From positions 496,001 through 560,000 of the forward strand of contig CBDEUC010000003.1 of assembly GCA_965243105.1 (NCBI GenBank): a DNA stretch of 64,000 nt, written 5' to 3'. Shown here one piece after another: positions 1 to 8,371 of this stretch. Numbering within the stretch: position 1 is the first letter of the stretch; each line of letters starts with the position of its first letter. Source of the DNA: WLWS01 sp965243105 (GTDB taxonomy: Bacteria; Pseudomonadota; Gammaproteobacteria; Eutrophobiales; Eutrophobiaceae). The notes beneath the pieces were generated by a model, which saw only the letters and a list, made by a program, of their open reading frames with translations, made no database searches and was not told the DNA's origin. The translations under genes were made by a program, and so were the position numbers.

Positions 1-1479
1 TACATGGGCTACGTGGGTTTTGCGGTGGCCTTTGGCTTTGCCATTGCCGCACTGCTTGAAGGACAACTCGACGCCAGCTGGGCTCGCTGGTCACGCCCAT
101 GGACGGTGGCGGCATGGATGTTCCTGACCATGGGTATCGCGCTGGGTAGCTGGTGGGCCTACTACGAGCTGGGCTGGGGCGGCTGGTGGTTCTGGGACCC
201 GGTTGAAAATGCGTCCTTCATGCCCTGGCTGGTGGGCACGGCACTGATTCATTCCCTCGCCGCCACGGAGAAACGTGGCGTGTTCAAGCACTGGACCATA
301 CTGCTTGCCATCAGTGCCTTTTCATTGAGCCTGCTGGGTACCTTCCTGGTGCGCTCCGGGGTACTTACCTCGGTACACGCCTTTGCCACTGACCCATCGC
401 GAGGCGTGTTTATCCTTATCTACCTCGCCGTTGTTATCGGAGGCTCGCTCACGCTGTTTGCCTTTCGTGCGCCGGCAACAAAAGGTGGCGGTGCGTTTAA
501 ACTCGTATCAAGGGAAAGCTTTTTACTGGTTAACAACATATTGCTGGCAGTCTCTACTGCCTCTGTACTACTGGGCACGCTTTACCCGCTGGTGCTTGAA
601 GCCCTTGGACAGGGCAAGGTGTCGGTGGGGCCGCCCTACTTTAATGCCGTTTTTGTGCCACTGATGGTACTGGTGGCGCTGTTCCAGGTGATAGGTGCCG
701 TTTCCTTCTGGAAACGGGATCGCGCCGCGCGGCTGTTCCAGCAGCTGCGTCTTTACGCCATCATCTCCGTGGTGGCTGCGCTGGTATTTCTTGTGGCCCT
801 TCGCGATGGCACCGCGCTTCGCGCAAGCCTTGGCCTGTTACTGGGTGTTTGGATCTTTAGCGGTGGCATGGGCATCGTGTTCAAGCAGTTAAAGCGCGCC
901 GGCCTGCCCCCCGGCCGGTTTTATCGACTGTCGCGTTCCTTTCTCGGCATGAGCCTCGCCCATGTTGGTATTGGCATCACCATCATCGGTGTCACACTGT
1001 CCAGTCTTTACAGCTCGGACAGCCATAACAAGATGAGCCCGGGTGACAGCGTGACGCTTCGCGATTACCAGTTTTATTTTGACAGGCTCGAGCTTCGCCA
1101 GGGCCCGAACTACGAGAGTCACACCGCGGTGATCAAGGTGACGCAAAATGGCAAGGCGGTGGCCACCCTGTTACCGGAGAAAAGAATCTACCAGGTACGC
1201 AACATGCCAATGACCGAGGCAGGTATCGACCCCGGCTTCACCCGGGATCTTTATGTCTCCCTTGGCGAGCCCCTTGGTGGCGAGGCATGGAGCCTGCGTG
1301 TTTATCACAAGCCCTTTGTGCGCTGGATCTGGCTCGGTGCCATCTTCATGGCCCTGGGTGGCCTGGTGGTGATCCTCGACCCGCGCTACCGTATTTCCCG
1401 GCTCACCTCGGCAAAAATAGCCGATGGCGATACCACCCTGGACAAGACCGTGAGGAGACGGCTCAGCCAGGATGCTTAA
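1..1479 (+). CDS. ccmF: Cytochrome c heme lyase CcmF, 3' part
   Basis: Integral inner-membrane subunit of the System I cytochrome c maturation heme lyase, which attaches heme to apocytochromes in the periplasm. About 492 residues are visible of a protein that is usually near 650, and the reading frame is open to the window edge, so the N-terminus lies outside. The tryptophan-rich WWD heme-handling segment (GGWWFWDPVENASF, about residues 60-73 of the visible part) is followed by several hydrophobic helices and a periplasmic region before the last helix. It overlaps ccmG by 8 bases, and ccmH and ccmI follow, which fixes the identity. Confidence 0.95.
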   Translation, partial: YMGYVGFAVAFGFAIAALLEGQLDASWARWSRPWTVAAWMFLTMGIALGSWWAYYELGWGGWWFWDPVENASFMPWLVGTALIHSLAATEKRGVFKHWTILLAISAFSLSLLGTFLVRSGVLTSVHAFATDPSRGVFILIYLAVVIGGSLTLFAFRAPATKGGGAFKLVSRESFLLVNNILLAVSTASVLLGTLYPLVLEALGQGKVSVGPPYFNAVFVPLMVLVALFQVIGAVSFWKRDRAARLFQQLRLYAIISVVAALVFLVALRDGTALRASLGLLLGVWIFSGGMGIVFKQLKRAGLPPGRFYRLSRSFLGMSLAHVGIGITIIGVTLSSLYSSDSHNKMSPGDSVTLRDYQFYFDRLELRQGPNYESHTAVIKVTQNGKAVATLLPEKRIYQVRNMPMTEAGIDPGFTRDLYVSLGEPLGGEAWSLRVYHKPFVRWIWLGAIFMALGGLVVILDPRYRISRLTSAKIADGDTTLDKTVRRRLSQDA

Positions 1480-2005
1480 GAAGTTTGCACCGCTGGCGAT
1501 CTTTGTACTGATGCTGGTCTTTCTCGGTATCGGCCTGACCCGCGATCCCAGTCACATCCCCTCGCCGCTCATCGACAAGCCCATGCCGGTGTTTGACCTT
1601 GCCCGTCTCAAGGATGAGCAACAGCGCCTGGCCTCCGGCGACCTGCTGGGTGAAGTGGCATTGATAAACGTCTGGGCATCCTGGTGCGTGGGCTGCCGTA
1701 TTGAACACGATGTACTTTTGAGCCTTTCCCGGCGCAAGGTGGTGAACATCTACGGTCTTAACTACAAGGACCGGCGCGAAGACGCACTGGCCTGGTTACA
1801 GCGCTTTGGCGATCCCTATACCAGCACGGCCCACGATCTTGAAGGCAAGGTCGGTATCGACTTCGGTGTCTACGGTGCGCCGGAAACCTTTCTTATAGAC
1901 CAGCAGGGCGTGATTCGCTACAAGCACATCGGTCCACTCACTAGCGAGATTATTGAAAAGGAACTCCTGCCACGCATCGAGCAACTTAAAGTCGCAGGGT
2001 CATGA
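1472..2005 (+). CDS. ccmG: Thiol:disulfide interchange protein CcmG/DsbE
   Basis: Membrane-anchored periplasmic thioredoxin-like reductant that keeps the CXXCH motif of apocytochromes, or CcmH, reduced for heme ligation. The 177-residue protein has one N-terminal signal-anchor helix (about residues 5-22) and a thioredoxin fold with the active site WASWCVGC, cysteines 72 and 75. The second position of the CXXC is Gly where CcmG proteins usually carry Pro, a mild deviation that could shift its redox potential. The ATG lies inside the end of ccmF, and the stop overlaps the ccmH start, so the genes are translationally coupled. Confidence 0.95.
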   Translation: MLKKFAPLAIFVLMLVFLGIGLTRDPSHIPSPLIDKPMPVFDLARLKDEQQRLASGDLLGEVALINVWASWCVGCRIEHDVLLSLSRRKVVNIYGLNYKDRREDALAWLQRFGDPYTSTAHDLEGKVGIDFGVYGAPETFLIDQQGVIRYKHIGPLTSEIIEKELLPRIEQLKVAGS

Positions 2006-2466
2006 AAAGATTCATCTCGGTATTTCTGTTACTCACCCTGCTGCAGGTCTCACCGGCCATGGCAGGCGACACGCCGCTGGCCTTTGAAAACGAAGCGGAG
2101 CGGCAACGTTTTAACACCCTGCTGGAAGAGCTTCGCTGCCTTGTCTGCCAGAACCAGTCGCTGGCCGACTCCAATGCCGACCTCGCCGAAGACCTGCGTC
2201 TCGAGGTGTATGACATGTTTAACCAGGGCAAGGCGGAAGATGAGATCGTGGAATACCTGGTGGCCCGTTACGGTGAATTCGTGCTTTACCGGCCAAGGCT
2301 GGCTCCGGGAACTCTGCTGCTCTGGTTTGGTCCGATTCTATTTTTGCTGGTGGGTATTGTCATCGCCGTCTCGGTGCAGCGTCGAAGCGAGGACAGGAAT
2401 ATCGATGAAAGCCAGCTCAAGTACGCAGAAGAACTGCTGGAAGAAGAGGACAAAACACGATCATGA
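2002..2466 (+). CDS. ccmH: Cytochrome c maturation protein CcmH (short form)
   Basis: Periplasm-facing thiol oxidoreductase of the heme-ligation complex. The 154-residue protein has a signal peptide (about residues 1-21), the diagnostic LRCLVCQ motif with cysteines 46 and 49, the conserved helical NADLAEDLR region and one C-terminal membrane helix (about residues 105-123). It corresponds to the N-terminal half of the fused E. coli CcmH; the TPR half is the separate ccmI that follows. It overlaps both neighbours by 4 bases, so it is part of a coupled operon. Confidence 0.95.
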   Translation: MKRFISVFLLLTLLQVSPAMAGDTPLAFENEAERQRFNTLLEELRCLVCQNQSLADSNADLAEDLRLEVYDMFNQGKAEDEIVEYLVARYGEFVLYRPRLAPGTLLLWFGPILFLLVGIVIAVSVQRRSEDRNIDESQLKYAEELLEEEDKTRS

Positions 2467-3674
2467 ACCTGCTGTTCTGGTTTCTTATCGCCTGCATGTT
2501 GCTGGCCGCCCTGGCCTTTGCCCTGTTGCCGCTGCTGCATCCACAACGTGCCGTGAGTCCCGGTCAGCGTCGGCAGATGAATATCAACCTGCGCAGGGAG
2601 CAGCTGGCCGAGCTGGAGCTCGACCGCGAGCAGGGCTTACTGGATGAAGACGAGTTCCAGCAGGCAAAGAAGGAGCTGGAAATCGGCCTGCTGTCGGATA
2701 TTGATGATGCAGCAGAGTCCGGTCCCGGCGCTGGCGGCGGCGCACCCCGAACCGCGTGGGTGCTGGTACTGCTGTTACCCGCTTTTGTGCTGGCCATGTA
2801 CCTCGGCCTTGGCAACCCACACATGCTCGACAGTGACGCGCTGGAAATGACAAATCCGAGCACGGTCTCCGTTGAGCAAATGATGCAACAGCTCAGCGAA
2901 CGTCTTGAAGAAGATCCCGACGATGCTGAAGGCTGGGTGATGCTGGCGCGTTCCTACATGATTACAGAGCAACCTGGTAAGGCCGCGGAAGCCTACGGCA
3001 ATGCCTACCGAATCGTCGGCGACGACCCCGCGCTGCTGGCAGACTATGCCGAGGCACGTATTGTTGCGGATAAATTCCAGGTCAACGAGGAGAGCGATGC
3101 GCTTGTTCAGCGCGCCCTCTCGCTCAACCCGCAAGAACCCAAGGTACTGTGGGTGGCCGGCTTTGCCGAGCTGGCCCGTGGCAACGGTAACCGTACCCTC
3201 GAGCTCTGGAACACGCTGCTGGCACAGCTTGAGCCGCAAAGCGAGGAATGGCTTTCCCTCAAGGACAAGATCGAACGAATAGAGCTTGCCATGAGCAGCG
3301 TGCAGCCGAACATGGAAAACAACCAGTCAAAGGCCATCAGGGTCAGCGTGACGCTGGATCCTGGACTACAATCAATGGTGAAGGCAGATCAACCAGTCTA
3401 CATTTACGCACGCGCCAGCAGTGGGCCACGTATGCCACTGGCAGTGGCAAAGGTGAAGGCCGGCGAACTGCCCCTTGAAGTGACACTTGATGACAGCCTG
3501 GCCATGGCACCGGAATTGTCATTGTCGGCATTTGACGAGGTCATCGTCACCGCCCGTGTCTCCATGAGTGGTGAAGCGATCCCGTCAAGCGGCGACCTGT
3601 CCGGCACCAGCGCCACGCTAAAGCTGGGCGAGGTAAAGGCGATAACTGTGAATATCAACGAAATATTGCCGTAA
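2463..3674 (+). CDS. ccmI: Apocytochrome c chaperone CcmI (TPR protein)
   Basis: Holds the C-terminus of apocytochromes c and hands them to CcmH/CcmF. In the 403 residues there is an N-terminal membrane helix, a short cytoplasmic charged loop typical of CcmI (EQLAELELDREQGLLDEDEF), a second membrane helix near residues 100-120, then TPR-like helical repeats (about 135-270) and a C-terminal beta-rich domain (about 290-403) similar to that of long CcmI proteins. The start overlaps ccmH by 4 bases. This is the last recognisable ccm gene; the next start is 14 bases on. Confidence 0.92.
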   Translation: MNLLFWFLIACMLLAALAFALLPLLHPQRAVSPGQRRQMNINLRREQLAELELDREQGLLDEDEFQQAKKELEIGLLSDIDDAAESGPGAGGGAPRTAWVLVLLLPAFVLAMYLGLGNPHMLDSDALEMTNPSTVSVEQMMQQLSERLEEDPDDAEGWVMLARSYMITEQPGKAAEAYGNAYRIVGDDPALLADYAEARIVADKFQVNEESDALVQRALSLNPQEPKVLWVAGFAELARGNGNRTLELWNTLLAQLEPQSEEWLSLKDKIERIELAMSSVQPNMENNQSKAIRVSVTLDPGLQSMVKADQPVYIYARASSGPRMPLAVAKVKAGELPLEVTLDDSLAMAPELSLSAFDEVIVTARVSMSGEAIPSSGDLSGTSATLKLGEVKAITVNINEILP

Positions 3675-3688
3675 CTCGAGGGAACGAC

Positions 3689-4657
3689 GTGAGCCAGGAC
3701 AAGATTCAATTACCGGGTCTCGAAGACGTGCAGGCCGCAGCGAAGCGCATTGCACCCTGGTGCGTGCGTACACCCCTGGTGCGCTTTGAAACGGACAATC
3801 CCGATACGGAAATACACCTCAAGCTGGAAAACATTCAGCATGTCGGCGCGTTCAATGTCCGTGCCATTTGCAACATACTACTCGCCGCCGAACCTGCACA
3901 ACTCGAACATGGTGTATATGCCGTGGTTTCAGGTAACGGTGGACTGGCCCTTGCCTGGATGGCCCGCGAGCTGGAATTGTCTGCACGGGTTTACATGCGT
4001 GATTCCACGCAAACCTGGATGGTGGAAAAAATACGCAAACTGGGTGCCAGCGTCGAGCTAATCCCGGAAGATGCCTGGTGGCAATTGATCATGGAAAAGG
4101 GGCACGCTGGAGAAAAAGGCTACTACGTGGACAGCTTATTCGGCACCGAAGCGCTTGCCGGATACGGCACGGTAGTGACCGAACTGCTGGAGCAGCTGCC
4201 CTCTGTTGAAACCATTGTCATTCCCTTTGGTGGTGGCGGACTTGCCTGCGGCATCTCCACCATTATCAAGGCGCTGAAGTCTGCAACGCGTCTCGTTATT
4301 GCCGAGTGCGATACAGCGACACCCTTGAGCGCTGCACTTGAAGCCGGTAAGCCGGTACCGGTAGACACCGGACCCTCTTTTGTCACGGGGACCACCGCCC
4401 CCGCGGTACTGGAACAGATGTGGCCCCTGCTGAATGACTTTGTTGATGACAGTATCGTAGTGTCACTTGATGATATTGCCGACGCTGTAAGACTAATATT
4501 CAGCCAGGCCCACGTGTCGGCAGAGGGCGCGGGCGCCCTGCCACTGGCGGCAGCGCTGAAAGGCAGGGGTATTAAAGGTAAAACAGTCTGTCTTGTCAGC
4601 GGCGGCAACATCGACGCAGGCATGATGTCGACCATCCTCGCAGGCAAGACTCCCTAG
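3689..4657 (+). CDS. Threonine-dehydratase-fold protein lacking the PLP lysine
   Basis: The 322 residues follow the fold-type II layout of serine/threonine dehydratases: substrate-side motif LKLENIQHVGAF, an asparagine loop degenerated to SGNGG (81-85), a phosphate-binding tetraglycine loop GGGG (181-184), AEGAG with Glu279, and SGGN (305-308). The position that should be the Schiff-base lysine (SFKxRG in the family) is Asn56 in AFNVRA. I therefore call it a likely pseudoenzyme, not IlvA; it may bind PLP or an amino acid without classic catalysis. It starts at GTG 3689 behind GAGGGA, 14 bases after ccmI, possibly the same transcript. Function unknown. Confidence 0.8.
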   Translation: MSQDKIQLPGLEDVQAAAKRIAPWCVRTPLVRFETDNPDTEIHLKLENIQHVGAFNVRAICNILLAAEPAQLEHGVYAVVSGNGGLALAWMARELELSARVYMRDSTQTWMVEKIRKLGASVELIPEDAWWQLIMEKGHAGEKGYYVDSLFGTEALAGYGTVVTELLEQLPSVETIVIPFGGGGLACGISTIIKALKSATRLVIAECDTATPLSAALEAGKPVPVDTGPSFVTGTTAPAVLEQMWPLLNDFVDDSIVVSLDDIADAVRLIFSQAHVSAEGAGALPLAAALKGRGIKGKTVCLVSGGNIDAGMMSTILAGKTP

Positions 4658-4688
4658 ATAGTAACGGGCGATTCAGCCCGGCAGTCAG

Positions 4689-4931
4689 CTACTCGATATT
4701 GTTGTGTGCGCCGTCGCACAGGGGTTGCCCGGCAGTTTGCTTGCAGGCACAGAAAAACTTGCGACCATCTTCGGTGGCATCGTACTTCATGGGTGTAAAA
4801 CCGGTATCGGCATGGGAACCGTCACAGAAAGGCTGGTTTTCGCTGAGGCCACAACTACACCAGAAATAGCTTTTGCCCGCTTCAACTTCTACGGGAATGG
4901 GGCTCTTTTGTGCGACTTTTGCTTTATCCAT
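4689..4931 (-). CDS. CDGSH iron-sulfur domain protein (two domains)
   Basis: Small soluble 80-residue protein with two tandem mitoNEET/Miner2-type motifs. The first has Cys25, Cys27, Cys36 and His40 (CSC ... CDGSH), the second Cys61, Cys63, Cys72 and His76 (CAC ... CDGAH). Each set of three Cys and one His should hold one [2Fe-2S] cluster, so the protein probably carries two. Proteins of this family act in electron or cluster transfer and redox sensing; the partner is not visible here. It is a single-gene unit, convergent with the PLP-fold gene, with GAGG placed 8 bases before the ATG. Confidence 0.9.
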   Translation of the reverse strand: MDKAKVAQKSPIPVEVEAGKSYFWCSCGLSENQPFCDGSHADTGFTPMKYDATEDGRKFFCACKQTAGQPLCDGAHNNIE

Positions 4932-4980
4932 ATTACCGTCCTCGGAATAAATAATTGTGAATTAGGGCCTCGGTACAACT

Positions 4981-5009
4981 TTCAACGTTAAATATTGTCC
5001 CACTATGCT
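4981..5009 (+). promoter_or_regulatory. Candidate sigma70 promoter for gshA
   Basis: TTCAAC at 4981-4986 and TATGCT at 5004-5009 with 17 bases between. The -10 is good, the -35 weak. A start near 5016 would leave a leader of about 115 bases before gshA. The rest of the 199-base divergent gap to the CDGSH gene shows no other clear signal. Confidence 0.3.
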
Positions 5010-5130
5010 GGAACATGCAAGTTACTCACCGTTAGCCGTGACGAGATCGCTTCCAGGCCATGTAAAATACCTCAGCATCCTACCCCGGAAAACAGATACA
5101 ATATGTACCAGCTAAAAAGAGAGCAGTAAG

Positions 5131-6756
5131 TTGCGAGCCGAATCTGAAATTGTCGCCGGCACCGGTGCCGAATCCGGTCAAACCACCCTTGACCGCAAGC
5201 TTGAAGTATTTGCAGGAGAGAAAGGGCTACAATTACTGACTTCACTGCAGCGCGGCCTGGAAAAGGAAGGCCTGCGCGTTAAGCCCGACGCCAGCCTGGC
5301 ACAGACCGGGCACCCGGCCGTGCTTGGCTCTGCCCTGACCAATCCCTGGCTCACCACCGATTTCAGCGAATCCCTGTTTGAATTCATCACGCCGATCTTT
5401 AACACCATCGACGGCATGCTGGATTACCTCAGGGACATCCATGCACTGGCTGCGCGTAACCTTGGCGATGAACAAATCTGGGCCGCCAGCATGCCCTGTA
5501 AATTGCCAGGCGATGATGAAATTCCCATTGCACAGTACGGCACTTCCAACAGTGCGCGCATGAAAACCACTTATCGCATCGGTCTCGGGCATCGCTATGG
5601 CCGTGCCATGCAAACGGTGGCAGGTATTCACTACAACTTTTCCATGCCCGCCGAGTACTGGCAGGCAAGCTTTGAAAAGGACCACGGCAGAGCACACGCA
5701 TCCGAAAGCGAATTACAGCAGTACATCAACGTTCGCTACCTGGACCTCATAAGAAATTTTCGCCGTAACTACTGGCTGCTTATTTACCTGCTCGGTGCGG
5801 CGCCCTGCTTTGACCGCAGCTTCATCCAAGGTCGTGAACATCGCATGGACAGCCTTGGCGAGAAGGATCTTTACCTGCCCGATGCCACATCATTACGCAT
5901 GGGCGACCTTGGCTACCAGAGCGAAGCGCAGAAGTCCCTGTTTGTTTGCTACAACGATCTTGAAACCTATATCACGACACTGGGCGAAGCCCTGCACATT
6001 TCCTATCCCGAGTACGAGAAGATCGGCGTGGTGGTAGACGGTGAATACCAGCAGCTCTCCACTGCCCTGCTGCAGATTGAAAATGAATTTTACTCCCCCA
6101 TTCGCCCCAAGCGAGTGACGCAACGGGGCGAGACACCGCTGCGTGCACTGGCCGACAGGGGTATTGAGTACGTGGAAGTGCGCTGTCTTGATATTAATCC
6201 CTTCATGAGCCTGGGTATCGATGCGGAAACCATACGCTTTCTTGATGCTTTCCTGCTTTATTGCCTCAGCAGTGAAAGTAGCCTGTGCGACCAGGAGGAA
6301 TTTGCCAACATATCCGAAAACCAGGCACGTATCGTTAACCAGGGGCGGGATCGGGACATCCAGGTCCACTGCGGCAAGAAAGAAATCGCCATGCGTGAAT
6401 GTGCCCGGCACATGCTGGACGGCATTGCACAGGTGGCCGGCCTGTTTGACCAGGCCCACGGCAGCAGCCAGTACCGCGACAGCGTCGACAGGCAAAGAGC
6501 AAAGGTCGATGACGTCAGCCTCACCCCTTCTGCACAGATACTCGCGGAAATGAAGGACAACAACGAATCCCACATCGATTTCACCCAGCGCAAGACCAGC
6601 CAGTTTGCAAAGGAATTCGCCGGTTTCGATCTCGACAGCGATACAGAGCAAACCCTGCTTTCACAGGCCGAGCAATCGCACAGAGACCAGGCTGCGCTTG
6701 AAGCTGACCAGTCCACCAGCTTTGAAGATTTTCTCGCCGCCTATTTCAATCAGTAG
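5131..6756 (+). CDS. gshA: Glutamate-cysteine ligase
   Basis: Catalyses ATP-dependent joining of L-glutamate and L-cysteine, the first step of glutathione synthesis, in the cytosol. The 541 residues align over their length with the E. coli GshA type: SLQRGLEKEGLRV near residue 32, TGHPAVLGSALTNPW, FSESLFEFITP, QYGTSNSARMKT, GIHYNFSMP, RNYWLLIYLLGAAP, QIENEFYSPIRPKR and EVRCLDINPF are all in order. The start is TTG 5131 with GAGAGCAG just upstream; an in-frame stop at 5113 rules out a longer protein. The first ~20 residues are less conserved, so a slightly later start is possible. Confidence 0.94.
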   Translation: MRAESEIVAGTGAESGQTTLDRKLEVFAGEKGLQLLTSLQRGLEKEGLRVKPDASLAQTGHPAVLGSALTNPWLTTDFSESLFEFITPIFNTIDGMLDYLRDIHALAARNLGDEQIWAASMPCKLPGDDEIPIAQYGTSNSARMKTTYRIGLGHRYGRAMQTVAGIHYNFSMPAEYWQASFEKDHGRAHASESELQQYINVRYLDLIRNFRRNYWLLIYLLGAAPCFDRSFIQGREHRMDSLGEKDLYLPDATSLRMGDLGYQSEAQKSLFVCYNDLETYITTLGEALHISYPEYEKIGVVVDGEYQQLSTALLQIENEFYSPIRPKRVTQRGETPLRALADRGIEYVEVRCLDINPFMSLGIDAETIRFLDAFLLYCLSSESSLCDQEEFANISENQARIVNQGRDRDIQVHCGKKEIAMRECARHMLDGIAQVAGLFDQAHGSSQYRDSVDRQRAKVDDVSLTPSAQILAEMKDNNESHIDFTQRKTSQFAKEFAGFDLDSDTEQTLLSQAEQSHRDQAALEADQSTSFEDFLAAYFNQ

Positions 6757-6761
6757 CTAAC

Positions 6762-6813
6762 TTGATCTAAATCAAGCTGGCACCCTTGAGCTTGCCGCGA
6801 AGTCCCCTATATT
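6762..6813 (+). promoter_or_regulatory. FNR/Anr-type box and promoter of the cytochrome c lipoprotein gene
   Basis: TTGATCTAAATCAA at 6762-6775 is a perfect match to the FNR/Anr consensus TTGAT-N4-ATCAA and sits directly after the gshA stop. Downstream are TTGAGC (6786-6791) and TATATT (6808-6813), 16 bases apart. The box centre would be about 51 bases before the predicted start near 6820, which is not the classic -41.5 position. Confidence 0.6.
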
Positions 6814-6853
6814 GTTAGTTAGTACCTTAATTTTCCGAAACCGGAGGTGTGAA

Positions 6854-7342
6854 ATGTCTCGCCGAATTATCACCGTTTTTTTTACAGCGCTTTGCCTTCT
6901 CATGCTCAATGCCTGTACCCCTGAACGCACTTCCGGAGTCGGCATGGTGCTGCCCGAGGGCACGATTGAAGATGGCAAGGCCACCTTTGTTGAACTCGGT
7001 TGCGTTTATTGCCATAGTGTTGCCAACGTTGAACTGGCCGAGGCGGAGTTCCCCATCGAGGAGGAACCCCTGCTGGTGCTGGGCGGCAAGGTTCACAAGG
7101 TAAAGACCTATGGTGAACTGGTCACCTCCATCGTCAACCCGGACCACGTGATTGCCACCGTGTACCGCGAGAGGCTCAAGTCCTACGAGGTGGAGGATGA
7201 AGATATCGTCTCACCCATGCCGACCTTCAACGATGAAATGACCGTTTCACAATTGATCGACCTGGTGACGTTTCTTGATGCCCATTATGAACAGATGCTA
7301 CCGGAGTACATTAGCCACAGGCACGGCTTCGGTAATTACTAG
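6854..7342 (+). CDS. Lipoprotein c-type cytochrome (monoheme)
   Basis: The 162-residue precursor begins with MSRR, a hydrophobic stretch and a lipobox ending LMLNAC (Cys21), so it should be lipid-anchored on the periplasmic side. One heme site CVYCH (Cys50, Cys53, His54) follows; a downstream MPTF segment near residue 113 is a candidate Met axial ligand, as in class I cytochromes. The start ATG 6854 is chosen for GGAGGT 5 bases before it rather than an upstream non-ATG codon. It is preceded by a perfect FNR-type box and overlaps the next gene, so it may be induced at low oxygen. The electron partner is unknown. Confidence 0.85.
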   Translation: MSRRIITVFFTALCLLMLNACTPERTSGVGMVLPEGTIEDGKATFVELGCVYCHSVANVELAEAEFPIEEEPLLVLGGKVHKVKTYGELVTSIVNPDHVIATVYRERLKSYEVEDEDIVSPMPTFNDEMTVSQLIDLVTFLDAHYEQMLPEYISHRHGFGNY

Positions 7343-8027
7343 GGCGCTATGTAGCGCGCTCCTTGGACTGGCACTCACCACGCCCGTCCATGCAGAGTTA
7401 AAAGGTGAACCCGGCGCCATTGACCTTGCCGATCGCATGCTGGAAAGCATCGGTGGCAAGGCGCTGTGGGCAAAGATCCGCACGCTCTACGTCATAGAAA
7501 AATCCCGCTCGGAAAAAGGCGATGGCATCATCGGCGAGTTCTGGCGCGACCTGCAGTATCCAAGGGAATCCTACACCCTCAACAACCGCCGCGATGTGAT
7601 CATACGTACCTGGTGGAACAAGCAGGGTTTCTGGCAAACCCTCAACGGCCAGGTTAATCATCGCCTCAACCCCAAGCTGCACCAGGACGCGCTGGATTAC
7701 TGGCATGGCGAAATCTACGTCATGTATCACCGACTAGCGCGCGGTGATGACAGCCTGGCATTGACGAAGATCGACAACCGCGCCTTTACCGTGTTTGATG
7801 AAATTCTAAAACGCGAGCTGGGTACCTTCTGGGTCAATGACGATGGTGAACTGTATCGCTGGCGTCACGAGGATGGCACCGAGTATATCTACGGTCCGCA
7901 TCGTTCCTTTGGTGATATCAGCTTTCCTGACTGGGGCACCAACGTCGACGGCACCTGGTCGTTCTACTACACCGAGGTTCGCTGGTCACCGGATGAACCA
8001 CCGGTGTCATTTGAAGCACCGAAGTAA
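7278..8027 (+). CDS. Exported protein of unknown function
   Basis: About 249 residues with a cleavable signal peptide ending TTPVHA (about residues 31-36) and a mature domain rich in aromatic and charged residues (RTWWNKQGFWQ, GELYRWRHEDGTEY). The composition and length recall periplasmic proteins of the LolA/LolB-like outer-membrane sorting type, but I see no diagnostic motif. The frame overlaps the preceding cytochrome gene by about 60 bases; ATG 7278 or 7287 are the possible starts, and no clear ribosome binding site decides. Likely co-transcribed with the cytochrome and, by association, a periplasmic or redox role. Function unknown. Confidence 0.65.
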   Translation: MPIMNRCYRSTLATGTASVITRALCSALLGLALTTPVHAELKGEPGAIDLADRMLESIGGKALWAKIRTLYVIEKSRSEKGDGIIGEFWRDLQYPRESYTLNNRRDVIIRTWWNKQGFWQTLNGQVNHRLNPKLHQDALDYWHGEIYVMYHRLARGDDSLALTKIDNRAFTVFDEILKRELGTFWVNDDGELYRWRHEDGTEYIYGPHRSFGDISFPDWGTNVDGTWSFYYTEVRWSPDEPPVSFEAPK

Positions 8028-8036
8028 GCCCCTTTT

Positions 8037-8061
8037 AAAAAAAAGAAACCCCGCCACGGGG
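8037..8061 (-). terminator. Intrinsic terminator for minus-strand transcription
   Basis: Read on the minus strand, CCCCG-TGG-CGGGG is followed at once by TTTC and eight T (8037-8061). On the plus strand the T-run precedes the stem, so it would not stop the upstream plus-strand gene. No annotated minus-strand gene ends here, which points to an unrecognised short transcript. Confidence 0.6.
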
Positions 8062-8093
8062 GACGGGGAAAGTTCGCACTTAGCGGGAATCGT

Positions 8094-8147
8094 TTACTGC
8101 ATGAATTGGGCGACGCCAGCAGCTGCCGGAAGCAACTCAAGCACCAT
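8094..8147 (-). CDS. Candidate small ORF (17 codons) in a minus-strand transcript
   Basis: The frame from ATG 8147 encodes MVLELLPAAAGVAQFMQ and stops 33 bases before the terminator at 8037-8061. The same frame is open for 18 further codons upstream (to 8201) and reads ANPFSPTR just before the ATG, so it may instead be the tail of a decayed gene. There is no good ribosome binding site before the ATG, so a non-coding RNA is also possible. Confidence 0.25.
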   Translation of the reverse strand: MVLELLPAAAGVAQFMQ

Positions 8148-8257
8148 GCGAGTAGGAGAAAACGGGTTAGCTTTACTCCAGCTAACTGCAGGCGTCTGGA
8201 TTTAACCTTTGCTGATGACAGTTTTATTGCAATTCAAGTGCCATGATTCTAAGCGGC

Positions 8258-8269
8258 TGATTTACATCA
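8258..8269. promoter_or_regulatory. FNR-like core palindrome
   Basis: TGATTTACATCA contains both TGAT and ATCA half-site cores with the correct 4-base spacing, but the outer bases (C on each side) deviate from TTGAT-N4-ATCAA. It lies upstream of the minus-strand small transcript candidate. The rest of the 411-base gap 8028-8438 holds that transcript, this core and the promoter of the next gene. Confidence 0.3.
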
Positions 8270-8371
8270 CTTTTCATTTTTCCCTGCCTGTTTCACCTGG
8301 CATTTCGAGTAATAATTCCCCTGTCTTTGTCTCCTGTCACAGACACATTTCTTACCTCGGCGGGCGTTTCA

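Noticed and set aside
3689..4657. Catalytic threonine dehydratase (ilvA-like) call
   Set aside because: The PLP lysine is replaced by Asn56, so a standard enzyme name would mislead.
4668..4683. Stem CGGGC / GCCCG between convergent genes as a terminator
   Set aside because: No T-run follows on either strand.
5893..6651. Long open frame antisense to gshA
   Set aside because: It is a shadow of the GC-rich coding strand, with no start signal and no recognisable motif.
8040..8205. Riboswitch or tmRNA/4.5S-like RNA
   Set aside because: No conserved core of a known class could be matched; kept only as an unnamed minus-strand transcript candidate.
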